Shown: positions 1 to 12,400 of the stretch, piece after piece | Layout of the letters: every line of letters starts with the position of its first letter | How positions within the stretch are numbered: the first letter of the stretch is position 1 | Assembly: GCA_036924285.1 (NCBI GenBank) | Contig: JAYKYS010000004.1 | Location: 32,954,001-33,018,000, forward strand | Origin: Asterella californica | Lineage: Eukaryota; Streptophyta; Marchantiopsida; Marchantiales; Aytoniaceae | Direction: 5' to 3' | DNA length: 64,000 nt | Translations under genes and position numbers: made by a program | Notes under the pieces: generated by a model | Database searches by the model: none | Told to the model about the DNA's origin: nothing | What the model saw: only the letters and a program-made list of their open reading frames with translations

Positions 1-3000
1 TTACAAGGGAAAGAGGGACCCGAAGGGCCAAGCAACCAACGCCCCGAAGGGAGGAAGAACATGGCTAAGCCCCGCCATCAGTAGCTCTAAGGACCAGGAC
101 TCATGAAACCATTGAACACAGACTAACGATCACACGCACGAATACGAATGAAGCGCTCGTTGGTTCGTGTGTCAGTTCCTATAATCGGCCTCCCTCCACT
201 GCGTAAACATGCGCATGAGAAAGTCAAGACGGAGTATTCGTCTTCGTGTCGAGTTATAATTACCCGTCAGCTTGGTGCGGAGGTCTACAGCTGTGCGGCA
301 ACTGTAAACACGTGGCAGAACACGGGTGGGAACGAAACACTAAGTTCGAACCTAATGAGTCTCTCCACGTTAAGAGTAAGACGTGCTCTCCGGTAGTAGA
401 GTGAAGGGTATTTGTTCCAGTACGCTCGAAAGTTAATGAATAACCACCAAGGGTATGACATTTAACTGACGTTTCTCTTTGTGTTCAAACATTACGAGAT
501 GCAGAACTGAAGAGAGTTCGATTAACCTGCGTGCAGGATGGATTGTTCAAGTTCCAGAGGATCCACAAAGAGCCATAAAGTATTCTCATCAACAGCTATG
601 GAGGGCGTACAGTCGTCCTCATACGCATACCAGTTAGAACAAGTTGCTTTTTTGGGTTGCACCAGATCCGACGCGGCGAGAAGACTTCAAAGGAGCCAAG
701 GGGAAGGACTGGACACCCCTGTGACCCGGTTGGCAATTATTCCTCGGGCTCCCAAGTTTCAAACTCTGCACGGACAGCAACAGAGTTTACTTACTGAAAA
801 TCAACCCATAGTCTAAGCGCAGTTACTCGTTGTAGTCTTGCACACTAAGCACGACCATGAATTATTTTGGTATAAACTTTCACTAATTCGGTGTATCACA
901 TCTTGCTGACGAACGCGACCCGATCCGTGCACTTCAGCTTTATCCAAGTGATACAGTCCAAGTTGTCTTTCTTATTTCCTTCACCGAGAGTAGAAAATGA
1001 ACTTGCTTGCCAAGCTGACAAACTTTAACCTTGGTGTTTGAACAAGTCACTCGATACCAAAAGCAAGGCAGACTTCTGAGAACTGTGAAGGCTCGGTTGC
1101 ACCAGGTTATCGACCAGGAAGGTAAAGCTGATATGTGGTTCCAGTCGTCTGATATAATGTCAACCACGTTCATTCGTATATTTCGGTCCCTGACTAGACC
1201 TTGGTACACGGGAAAAGCAGTTTCCGGAGAAGTAACTTCGCCCACACTCGTAGCTAACTCCCAACAGTACTGAACCCGGGGGGAGTACAGTGCAAGTAAC
1301 AAAGACTTGTACGGTAACTTGGTGAGAGAAGTTATATTCATACGGGGTCGGACCGATGGGAATGTATCTATCTGTGACATGTCTTTTTTTATTATACAAC
1401 ATCAACAAAATGCCAATAAAAAGCACCAGCTGCAAAGCCAAAGCGAAGAACATTATCAAAGATGGTTCCTCCAGGTATGGAAGTGCAGAAGAGATGACAA
1501 GTACAATATGCGGTGCAAACAGATCATGTGTATGACGATTCTAATGCAGAGCTGCAAGGCAAAGTGTAAGTTACCATAAGCATACCATTCTAGTGCATGA
1601 AGAGCGCGTTATCTAGGAATCGACAAGAATTAAACAGTATGCATCATCTGAAGAAGCAATATTAAGCACACGGAAATAATCGAAACAGCATACGCGCAGC
1701 CAGGTTATCAGCCATTGGATATTCCCTTCTTCCGAACTTGGAAGAGGTGAATATGCAAGGCAGTCCGCGAATATATTATAATCTTTGATATAAATTCGAC
1801 TATAATTTATGAATAACTGTATTTTTTTTTTGCTAAAGCACATCATGAGTGATATATGAATCCCTGAAAGTGGAAGTGTATCGTAGAATGAATTTGTGTC
1901 CTTTCACTGACCGTAGCTGTACAGCGTTTCAACGTTTTTCATTTTCCAAGTTTACTTTATATTGATAATTATCTTTTCGAAAAAATATAAATAGTTATTT
2001 TGCCCGCTTTCTTACATCTACCCTGAGAGCTTCGTAGGGTCTACCACTCCTCGGTGGAGCTGTAATTAATGCGAACTTACGTAATCAAAATATTTATTTC
2101 AGTCTACTAAGATAAAATATTTTATTTCTAGTGATTCTTCCCTGAAATTATTAATGACGAGGAAAGCTGAATTTTTAAATCACTATAAACATAGAGAGGT
2201 CATCACTTTCTTACATGGACCCAAGTCCTACTGTATTCGCGCACTAGCTACTGCGCCGGACGAGAGTTTTGCGCACGGTTAAAATTAATTTGTCCGCGAG
2301 CTGCCCAAGATGCTACGCGAACCGTTTAAGTGCGAATTTAATGGCCACTCCGGTAGATTATGAACTTTGACGTTTAACTAAAACTCACCACAGTTGGTCA
2401 CAAACTCACACATCGTGCACTCTGTCCTTCATCATTTAGATTTGACATTAGTTTGATCGGGAATGGAACTGTCATAAGTCCAACAATTCCGAAATCCAAC
2501 CTTCTTCGAGCTGGATCGACTCTCGAACATAAGCAAGTCAAACGCGTCGTCTTCGTACATGGTCCTCTAAAACTACATCACAACCCCAACGCGTTTCACT
2601 AGCGTTCAAGGTAAAACCATTACCCATAAGTTATTTAGGTATCCTGGACTTGCTGAAATCATCTTGTACAGATATTCCAACTAGCTCTCAAGGGCTAAGA
2701 GCACTTTCAACGTTGTATCTAATTATCATCGCATCTATCAATCACCAATCTGCATGCATTGTTCTTATATAATGCTAATCCTCGTGACAGAATGGATTTA
2801 ACACTCGCATGAGTCAACATTACGTGTATTGTCCTGAGACCTGTACCCTAATATGTACCATCGAAGAGATGGAAGTTGCATTTCCTGACTAAACCCTTGT
2901 GATATAAACATGAATTCGAAGATATCAAAACTCCATACGATGGAAGGCGCCATACTCAAGGTTCTCGCAGTTGACGAGAGTTCGAACGAGATGGAAGCAA

Positions 3001-3340
3001 CCAATTTCCGCCATCCTACAACTGCAAGACGGAGGCGCCATGCAAGCTTCGGCTCGCATCTATTCACAGATACAGATCCGTGGGTGATACACTGTAAATC
3101 ATTCGGCCCTCTCCTGTGTTCGTGTAGCATCAGGTCAAAGCAGCCATTTCTGGAAGAAACACGCGGAGAGAGTTTTTTACAACAGGCACCATTATCTTCT
3201 CGCCTGGAGTGAGGAATTGAAGACCATCCTCTTAACCCTAAAAGCTGGCGAGCCTGAGGGCCATTTGTCGGAAGGACCGACATCTAGGAGAAAATATGTT
3301 CGTACACGAGAATGGCCGATAGAATCAAGAACCACTATGA
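1..3340. other. Spacer without a recognisable gene
   Basis: I see no ORF with family features here. Short ORFs overlap on both strands in the same place (for example around 2800-3280 and 940-1460), which is what chance predicts. The stretch holds one copy of the dispersed repeat described at 3352 (about 1452-1520) and one isolated CCTCTTCC-type hairpin near 1721-1760. Confidence 0.5.
1721..1760. repeat. Isolated copy of the CCTCTTCC/GGAAGAGG hairpin motif
   Basis: The arms CTTCTTCC and GGAAGAGG are separated by GAACTT and followed by TGAATATGCA. This is the second hairpin of the modules at 14.7-18.0 kb, including the trailing GTGAATATGCA-like segment. No first hairpin or conserved ATAAACCATAAGTG segment is visible next to it, so this is a fragment or an independent short unit. 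Confidence 0.5.
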
Positions 3341-3351
3341 CACTTTAGGTA

Positions 3352-4260
3352 GCATTTCCAGAGATGGTCCCCTCAGTAAAGAGTGCAATACAGTCGACAA
3401 GTACAATATGGAGTGCTAGCACATCTAAGTGTGTGTAATGCCGAGAACAATGCCAAAAGTGCAGACTAGGTCACTAGAATAATTGAAGAAGGGGATAGCG
3501 TGCGCCTGTTGTGACAACGATCAGAAACAACCAGCAAACTAAACAGAAACAAGAACCTCCTGCAGGTGGTTGCCACAACAGTACATTTCGAACAATTTTA
3601 TGCACACGAGTCACTGACACAGCTGTAGGTGATGAGTAGGTGTACGCTCAAGCACCTAACTAAATCCAACAAGAAGATATATTAGCACGTCGAGAATGGC
3701 ATGTTTTATAAAGGAACACACTCTAGCACTCAAGTAGCACGCAACAGCAAATAGGAGCCAAATGTGCCCCAACATGGCGGCAGTATGGAGTTAGCCAATA
3801 CTTTGTAACCAATGGGTGTGCCCAAGGGAATCTGTAATGCGAAGCACATTTCCAGAAATGGTTCCCCTGGTATAGAGTGCAATGTAGCCGACAATGTACA
3901 GTATGCAATCGAAGAGAATGAAGAATCTAATGCAGGACAGAAAACCTGGAGTTCATTACAGCGAAAGTGAAATAAGTGAAGAGCCTCGATGGCGAATAAC
4001 GATTCGGATTAAGAGACTGCAAAAAGTAGAGTTAGTGTTAATGAGTTCAAGAACAATCAGCAAAAGCAGCCGGAAATGGTGAGTGATAATCACGATCGGC
4101 CCGGCAAAAGAGTATAAAACAATTTTTGCACAACAAGAACTTATATTCATACATCGAGAATGGCAAATTTTATCAAGGACCACTCTCTCGTACGTAGGTA
4201 ACCCGCAAGTAACCCGGCCAAGTAGATATATTCATACGTCGAGAGTGGCAGATTTTATCA
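3352..4260. repeat. Diverged dispersed/tandem repeats
   Basis: Two unit types recur. One contains TTTCCAGAGATGGTCCCC and then AGTGCAATACAGTCGACAAG; related copies start near 3352, 3845 and, more distantly, 1452. The other contains CGAGAATGGCA followed by TTTTAT(C/A)AAGGA and recurs near 3690, 4157 and 4238, each preceded by a TATATT/TATATTCAT segment. The copies differ by substitutions and small indels, so the family is old. No coding capacity is evident. Confidence 0.6.
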
Positions 4261-4263
4261 AGG

Positions 4264-4290
4264 ACCCTAAACCTTTAAACCCTAAACCCA
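4264..4290. repeat. Interstitial plant telomere-type motif
   Basis: The stretch reads as degenerate CCCTAAA units (ACCCTAAACC, then AAACCCTAAACCC). A similar motif in TTTAGGG orientation lies at 5503-5519. Two or three units are too few to call a telomere relic; they fit the short telomere-like motifs scattered in plant genomes. Confidence 0.5.
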
Positions 4291-4513
4291 ACCATGTCCA
4301 ACAAGAACATATGTGTTTATCACCCTGTTTATACCTTTATGACTTGAACTTAGGTTTTCAGTCATTGCTGTCACTAATCCAATTTCATAGATTAACAATT
4401 CTACGAAAGAGCTTGAACTCGAGGAGGAAACTCGATGGTTTCATGTTGCGATGGCTCCCGATATTCCATTCCGACAACTTCAACGCAAAGTACGATTTAA
4501 TGCAGGGCTTTTT

Positions 4514-4627
4514 TCTTTTCTTTGTTCTATTTACACCTATTTACTACTTGTGTACTTAAAATACATGTCTTGAATCTTTTCTTTGTTCTATTTACACCTA
4601 TTTACTACTTGTGTACTTAAAATACAT
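4514..4627. repeat. Tandem duplication, 53 bp identical, 61 bp period
   Basis: The 53 bases at 4514-4566, starting TCTTTTCTTTGTTC and ending TTAAAATACAT, recur identically at 4575-4627, with an 8-base spacer (GTCTTGAA). Complete identity amid heavily diverged repeats marks a recent local duplication. Confidence 0.9.
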
Positions 4628-4789
4628 ATATCCGCAATTGTCAACAAGAATGTATGCTATTTCAATGACGTTTGTAGTCACATCACAGTGTATCCAGAAT
4701 CGTTCACCTTACTACTGATACCAGTCATATCCGCGGATGCGCGATTGATTGGGACTGTCATTTCTAGCAGAAGTGGCCGGACAAGCCAG

Positions 4790-5300
4790 CTGCATTCTCC
4801 TAACCCAGGTCAAGGTAGGTTGGTGAAACGTTGGCCCACAACTCATCTCATGGTCAGATCGAGGTTTCTCCCTGCCAACCTCCCTGGGCCCAAAACTCGT
4901 CCGAGGTCAGATTGAGGTTAGTGTCCAGACTTGGTTTCTCCCAAGCTGCTCCGGGTTCGTTAGAGGTCATATGGAAAGTTGTTCCAGCTTGGTCAAGACG
5001 TTCGTCCAAGGCTCATCCAGATTCAGACCGAGGTATCTGCATCTTCCCGGATACTTTACTGGTCAGCGGATCCTCGGAAACTCGTCCTAGGTCGCCTAGG
5101 TCGAGGTTATTGTTTACTCCCACGTTTCTCCAGGTCCGTATGAAACTCGTCAAGAGGTCAGACTGGTTACCGCTTAGTCCAAGGTTCCCACGTTCGTCTG
5201 AAACTCAGACTGAAACGTCAGACCGACGTTGCTGTTTAGTCCCAGGAACGTCCCACGTTCGTCTGAAACTTGTCAGGGTTAGATCGAGGTTGAAACCGAC
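4790..5300. repeat. Degenerate minisatellite (ACTCGTCC-AGGTCAGA family)
   Basis: A loosely repeated unit of about 40-70 bases runs through the interval. Recurring pieces are (A)ACTCGTCC, AGGTCAGA, GAGGTT, and TTCCCACGTTCGTCTGAAAC. The last occurs nearly intact around 5185 and 5250, separated by about 65 bases. The ORFs that cross it share the repetition and are not evidence of coding. Confidence 0.65.
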
Positions 5301-5502
5301 TACAATCAGCTGACGCCGTCCTCGAATTGAGGATTTGCTATGAAAACAGCAACGGGCTAAACACTAGCGCTGACTGTCAACGGAGAAGTTCATACGAGCA
5401 TAGTAGATTTCTTCTTTACCTCCGCAGAGGCAGATCGCAACTAGCAGAAGGCAATAACGGGACTTCGAACCCCAAATTTGAGTGTCTTGAGCAGCAGGAA
5501 AT

Positions 5503-5519
5503 AGGTTTAGGGTTTAGGG
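5503..5519 (+). repeat. Two TTTAGGG units
   Basis: AGGTTTAGGGTTTAGGG contains two exact units of the plant telomere repeat inside sequence with no other recognisable feature. Confidence 0.6.
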
Positions 5520-5639
5520 CTTGCCTCGGACTATACAATGACCGAAGGAAGTATACGTGCCCCTTGTCAACTATCACATCTTCACATAAGTCACAAACCA
5601 CGGTTCTACTTTTTCAGGACAACCTGGAACTTCAGTATC

Positions 5640-6418
5640 TGGCTGCAGCATAACAATGACGTATGAGTTAGCGACCAGAAGTATCGCTAATTAGCGATCT
5701 TGAAGAGTATGAGATTTGCGGTCGTATGACAGGTGCATGGAAGAGCGAGGTCCAGGTAGAAGGAAATCCAGGTCCAGTACACTACGATCTGAGAAATTGA
5801 ATTCACCACCTGCAGAGGGAAAGGCAGAAGCTAAGACCTTTCCACCTACCATTCAAAAGATGGCAATGAGGCTTGATGCAAATGAGGTACGGAAGCAGAC
5901 GGTCATAACTCGGAGGGCGTTTTCTGCTTCTCTCGGTGCTGACGGCTCTTCTTCCTTCCATCTCTATCATCCTGCGACATATGCTCAATCAGTGCAGGGA
6001 GACGATTCCAGTGTAGAGCTTTAGGCGACATAAAGGACTCCTAGCATTCTTTTGATCACCGTAGCGCATCGCACTGAAGGAAGCATAACGGTCACAGCAG
6101 AGCGGATACAGCGGGCTGGGAGCAACAACAGCAAAGTAGGGAAGATTAGAAGAATGCGGAAGAAAGCCTTCAAACGAATGAATTATGAGGCTACAATCTA
6201 ATGACTCGAAACCGTAGTCTTCTGCTGAAAATTATTCAAGAACGTCATCACCTTCTTACCCCAAAAGGAGTGAAAGTTAAGAACAAAACCAGGAATTTAT
6301 AACAACGAGGTTGTCGTAGGCAGCACTGGTTACAAGAACCCCCAGAAAGCTTTTCAGTTCCTCTTAGCTTCGTCTACATGCATCTCTTATGAAGAACACA
6401 TCTACACCCGTTGATTGG
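5640..6418. other. 3' flank of the TOUGH gene; no gene recognised
   Basis: This interval follows the stop codon of the minus-strand TOUGH gene and presumably contains its 3' untranslated region. A plus-strand ORF of about 100 codons (5716-6024) overlaps an antisense ORF and shows no family motif, so I do not call it a gene. Confidence 0.4.
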
Positions 6419-9400
6419 TCAGGTGTGCACCTCTTTCCCCCTGTGCTTCTCGCGTCGTCGTTTGTTGTGCCTCTTCGAATCCTTTGCATCCTTCGCTCGT
6501 CGTGACTTCTTCGAATGCCTTTCGGACCTTCTCACAACAGACTCGCTAGCCGTATCGCTGTCCTGCCTTGACCGTTTGGAATGCCTTCGCAATCTTCTTC
6601 TGCCAGAGTCACCGTCTGAGTCACTCTGCTGTACTGACCTTCCAGAATGTCTAGTCGATTTCTTTTCGGCGGACTCACTATCACTGTTTCCCTGTGAGCT
6701 GCTGCTTCTGCTGTCGCCATTAATCGGCGCATACAATCTTTTGTGCGACAGAGGCTCGGCTTCGACATTCTTGCTAACAAGATCTATAGCAGCTGAATCT
6801 GCATGTCCTCTACTGATGCTTGTAGGCTCCGCAAATCTGTCGTGTCCCACACCAACAATATCGTCGACTGGCGCCCATCTTGAAACTTTCTCCGGTTGAC
6901 CTGTTCTATCTACTAAGGTCTTTTTGTCCGCATTCATATGGTTCTTCTCTAAGTCATGTTCACTGGAAACTTTAGGTACTGACCTCTCTCCAGCTCCAGA
7001 GCTGGTATGCCTGTTTGACCCTTGAGCTATGTTACGTCCAACTGGTACACGTAGTCCTAGTTCTTTTCCCAGGGATTCAAGAAAATCCCCAGCAGCCAAG
7101 CGGTTAAGTGCAGCATGTGCAGCTTCAGACTGTTTCGCAATCACCTCTTGTCCATGAGACTCGTGACCAACAAACAGCCGGGTGGGTAGCTCGAGATTGA
7201 TAGGCTTATCACCATCTTCATCCTCATCATCTTCATCCGAGAATATTGCCTGCACGTGCAAGAGTTTGAATTCAGTGAATCTCTCTGAGGACTTGCCCGT
7301 GCCCCTATTTCAACCTTGTGTCTGACCACGTGACCTGGACGCCCAAACGTTGTCTTTATCAAATGCACGGTACTAACCTTGTACAGGTCAACAGGTTTCC
7401 CCGTTATGACCTCCACAGGTATCATCTCCTCGGGAACGTGCGTAACATCATTTGTGGCAGCATTGGCGCTAGACGCAGCAGATAAAGAGCCGGAACTTAT
7501 AGCCGGCGGACCGTGATGCGTCGTACCCTCTTCGACAGAGGTTAAACTAAGGACGAAAGAGTCTGTCTGACTCCTTGTCTTACTTACAGGAGCGGGCTGT
7601 ACATGAGAAAAAAGTATCTGTAAGAACAAGGATAGGCAACCATTCAACAGCGTATACAGCATCTTTGAACTGAGATGATCTTTCACAACCTTCTCAGCCA
7701 TTCATAATGGGCTATGACGTAAACGTGCAATCAAGGTTGCTAAACTGAGCAGTCACCTTTCCAGCAAAGGGATCAATCAGATTGAAGCGCTTGCATAGCA
7801 TTGATGAGGGCCTCCACGCAGTCTCTTCCCTCCGAGGATACTCATCCATCGGCAAGCCTGCATGCGTGTTGGAGCTACCAAGTTCACTGGATGGAACCTA
7901 TTTATAGATTACCAACACAGAAGTAAGGTAGTGAAACCAAAGCATCCTTCATAAGAATACTTTCTTTTTCCAGTTCTCAAGCGTCGCTCCCATATTTACA
8001 GAAGAAGTAGGTAGATTGACAACTATTCTCAGTTTGGAGATTTCAGCTCAAAGGATACGGAGTTCAAAACTACATACCAAGCTAATTGTTTCGACGGTTC
8101 CTGACGTGAAACGACTAACCATCATCGCTGTGAGTTCTGAAACTTCTTTTGCCTGTGGGGGCAGAGCCGACTTTTCCCCCGCAGTTTCCAGACTCCGCAA
8201 AGCATTATCAAACTCACACACCTCCAACTGGTACTGCGCTCTGGACAAGTTGATTCCTTCTAGAGATCTGCGCTTTATACCGCCTACCAACCTCTCTTTG
8301 AGATAGCTTTCGAAACGCTCTTGCTTCTGTGGATCATCTGTGAAGAACAACTTCGCCTGACTGCTGTCCACTGCCTGCCAACGGCTTTACAATTAAACGC
8401 GACCGATAGCACAAACTAATGCAGTAGTCTACCATACAAATTTGCATAAACAAAAAGTTATGGCTCTAAATTAGTCCTGCTCTACCACATGACTTCGGTG
8501 ACTCAAGTTGCCGCCAACTTATACGACTAGGAGGACTTGAGCCCAAAGTCATGACGAGCTGGGAAATGCGCTACAGAAGTGATATAACCAAGAAGTAGAA
8601 CGACGAACCCGACGTAAAAGAAATACCTGTGAACCAGAACTTGTGAAATTCCTAGCGAAGGCTTCCTGCAAACGAGTCTTCTCTTCCTTGGGCAATGGCA
8701 TTTCACCGAGAATCAGAGCCCTTTTCGCGGCATCCAACTTCTCAATTTGACCTACGCGCTTTGGCTCAATAGGCTTATTTCCTTTCACTGCAATATTTCT
8801 CTGTTCCTCCCACACCTTTCTCTTATAATGTTCATGACCAGGACCCTCAAACAGGAAAGAAAATTGAGGATTTCCGGCATGCTTTTCTTTCGATAGCTGT
8901 TCGAACCGTGGCCCAATTCTTGCCACAAAGGTTGCAAGCCCCTCAATAAGCTTTGCCATTTCAGGATCTGAAGGGGGCGGAGCTTCAGGAGGCTCTATAG
9001 TAGAGAGGCTCCGTTCATCATCTAAAGAAGTTGCAAAGCTAACACTCGTGTCGAAATCAATTGGGACCACAGCGTGGGGCTTCCTGCAAACACCAACAGC
9101 ACCCGTGCATTCCGATAAGAGAAAGCAGGACAACAAAGTACTTCAGATTCTACTTAGTAAGAAAACAAGAATCAACGCGGCAATTCTTACTGACACTCTC
9201 GCGGACTCAAAGGCACCACTTCTCCTGTCAAACAACTTAGCAACATGTTCAAGCTTACAATGAAACTTGGATAATGACGTTTAGCCTCATGACCGGACTA
9301 AAACTTTCTGGTAAGAGGACGTTACCGCGCCGGTTCCAATTGGATTGATGAAGAAATTGCAGGTGTGAAACCTGGAATACAGTCCTCCTGACTCAGCAAT

Positions 9401-12400
9401 CGAGGTTGTGGTTTGTCAATTTTCCTCGCGTCCTCATCTTTATCCTCTATATCCCCAGCCACTGCATCCAACTGGAAGTTCTCAGGACTGCATTCAACAC
9501 CACTGTTGGGACCGCAACAGATGACATTAGCTAAGCTAGTAGTGCGGCTTTCGGTTATTCCTAGTCCTATTTATTTAACTCTAAATTCGATCCTCCCTTC
9601 TAGATTCTTGCCACGAACTACTGGCGTCTGCTAAAAGTTCGACCTTTTAAGTCTAAGACTATAAGCAACAAACAGAACATAACAACTGATCCACAAACTG
9701 AGAATATCCGTCCAGTACATATTATGCGAATTAGAATGAAAAGTTGATCCGAACCACGTCTTCCTTCGGTAACAGACAAGACATACCAGTGTCATAGATC
9801 TCATCATCATCGTCATGAAAGAATTCCACCCCTCCACCGCCAAACTGAGAGCGCATATTCCTGGCTGACACGAAAAGAAACAAAATCCGCCGTCAACTAG
9901 TTGTGTCCTAAGGCTCTTCTACATGTTCACTACTTTTTTGAATATCTCCTTGATCGGATCCTGCACATGCTTGTCCTTCACCTTCCATACGGTGATATTA
10001 TAGCTACCGCAAGCTACATGGATGGAGACCTGTACCAGCACCTCATGGCGCCGGCCCAGAATCTACGGAAGTCGCTGTATCCAAGGCGGCGAGTACGATC
10101 TACTAAGTCAAAGAGTCCGTATGAAGAGCTGTCTACCTCCTCCGGATGCATCCCGTGAATCCTTCGGAAGCCCAGGCATCCAGATTCTGTTGTCTTTCTT
10201 ATTTCGGGCGTGCTTCAGTTCTGCAAATGTGGTAAAGTTAATACGGTCAAAGGTCATTAGGTCCGGTATATTTCCCATTAAGACGGTCATCAGGTCACCC
10301 ATATTTTCCCCTACTCAAACACTGAGTTCTCAAACACATGTGCAACTCGAACAAGCAGATAAGCTTGCTCCGAGTTACTCGTACCGAGACCTAAGACGAA
10401 AGCTTCGACGTAGCCCGTGTCCTGTAGGTCTTTATATTTGCTATAACTGAGGTAGCCCTCTGGACAACAAAAACGACAGCCCGGCAATTAAACAGTCATT
10501 CAATGTTCTTGTCAGATATACAGGACACAGCCATCAGCAACAACATTACCTTTGAACTCAGGAGCGTTTTTGTGTGGATCAAATCCCAACCCGTAAACAT
10601 CAGTCTTAGGATGGAGAACAAATTCCTGGAAAATACCAGCATGAAGAGCACAGCGTGAGCATTCCTGATAAAAGAAGTCACGAAGCGGAACAAACAATGT
10701 CAACGTCTGATTCAACAACTTCGGCATTGGCCTCCGAAAACGGACAGCCAAGAAGAAGATCTACCTGATTGCCTATGCAAAGTTATTCTATAGTAGCTCC
10801 AGCAAAGACGGACGTAAATTACTAATTTGCGTATTCACTGCCCATTACCCTTTGCCATACAGTACCATGCACATATGCAACGTCAAGTTGGCAGTACTGC
10901 AAACTGAACTTAAAGGCTAAATAAAAGCTTCTCAACACAGATTTAACTGGGCCTGAGCTAATGCTCTTCACTAATAGATACAAATTTCCTAGAAACTCCA
11001 GGAGCGAAGCGCTCTTCATCGACCGACTTGGAGTCAACTAACCGGAGTGTTTTCAGATACTTCAGTCTCTTCGTCGTCCTCTTTATCAACATCAACGAGC
11101 GGCTCGGCCGAGGACACAGAATCTGGGGGTAACTGAGCACCGTAGAATTTCTTCGACTGGTCGTCAGTCCGGCTACTTGAAGCGAGTGCCACTGCCGCTT
11201 TCCGCCCTTCCCTCCGAGCAGCTGTGATTCATTTCGGTGAAAATAAGAATAGGAGAGATCCAACCAGTCTGGATGTTTGATAACAAACCAGTCCAGTACA
11301 ACCGCCCATAGATATTTCTTGAATCACAAACAAGACAACAAGCTCCAAAGCGATGCAGGTGCGAAGTGGGACCTTCAAGAAGTTAGTTTCCTGCTTGCAG
11401 AAATTACTGAGACACCCACTCGTCTCCTCAACCACAAGGCTTAAAATCTTATACTAATCTGGTCTATCATACTAGCTACACCAACCTAGAAACTACCCAC
11501 CAGACTCCGGATAGCTTTAGCAACGCCACAACGAGACACAGCTGTCAAAAAAAAGTCAAAGACTTCTTTTCTCGCAAGGACATGATCTCTAACGGAACCC
11601 AGATCTAGACTGGATCAACTGAAAAGTATCGAAACATCAATAATGCACGCAAAGTACAACTATTATCCAATATCATAAGCACCTGATAGAGCAGTAAAGT
11701 GTCCTGGCCCAACAACCCGGCCTCGCTTCCATCCCATCTTCCTCAGCAATTTGACACCTGTTTGAGCAAGACGATACCAGGTCACAAAACTTTCGAAAGC
11801 AACAGGGAAACAACGTAAAAACGTAGTCCTTTCGCGTTAGTGGAAACAGATGCGCAAAGACAGGAGTGTTTAAACGGATGGTAAATATTGACAACACCGA
11901 TGAACAATTAGGCAACAGGTACAAACCTATCGACTGAGTTGCGGGTATGACAATTTCGTCAGGAACTGGTCCTGGAATGGCTGACGGTCTGCACAACATC
12001 AAGCACTTTTTAATGAAAGTCGCAATCAACTTTGAATTATAAAACAAGGTAGAGGAACGAAGCAGTCACTTCATAGAAACGGTGTAAACATCTGACAATG
12101 TGGAACGCAAACGCTCTCGTCCAGACAGATTACCCCTGAGACTCAGCTAACAAAGATGTGATGAAAGGTCCACCAAAAGTTACAAGTAGTACAAGAGATC
12201 GCAGGTGACCTGCTCAGGGACTAACTCACGGATGACATACCGTCCCCCAAGCCGGTGAACGAACATATGGGCGATAACCGCCCCGGTACACGGGATGCTT
12301 AAGAGGTTATCAGTGTTTGGCATGAACATACCGTTTCCCAACCTCCTTCTCCGCATTGCGACGAGCAATTTCGGCGGCAGTAAATCCAAAAGTATCATAC

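Noticed and set aside
2798..3283. 161-codon minus-strand ORF
   Set aside because: A 100-codon plus-strand ORF overlaps it, the composition is random-like, and no motif is recognisable.
4831..5313. 160-codon ORF rich in Ser, Arg and Pro
   Set aside because: It runs through the degenerate minisatellite and reflects its words (CTCGTC, GGTC) rather than a protein family.
6411..6899. 162-codon plus-strand ORF rich in Leu, Ser and Cys
   Set aside because: It is the antisense shadow of the Ser/Arg-rich last exon of the TOUGH gene.
10496..10751. ORFs within 10496-10751 as TOUGH exon sequence
   Set aside because: Only 10625-10550 fits the gene in frame; the rest ([12 protein letters not shown] and others) is intron sequence.
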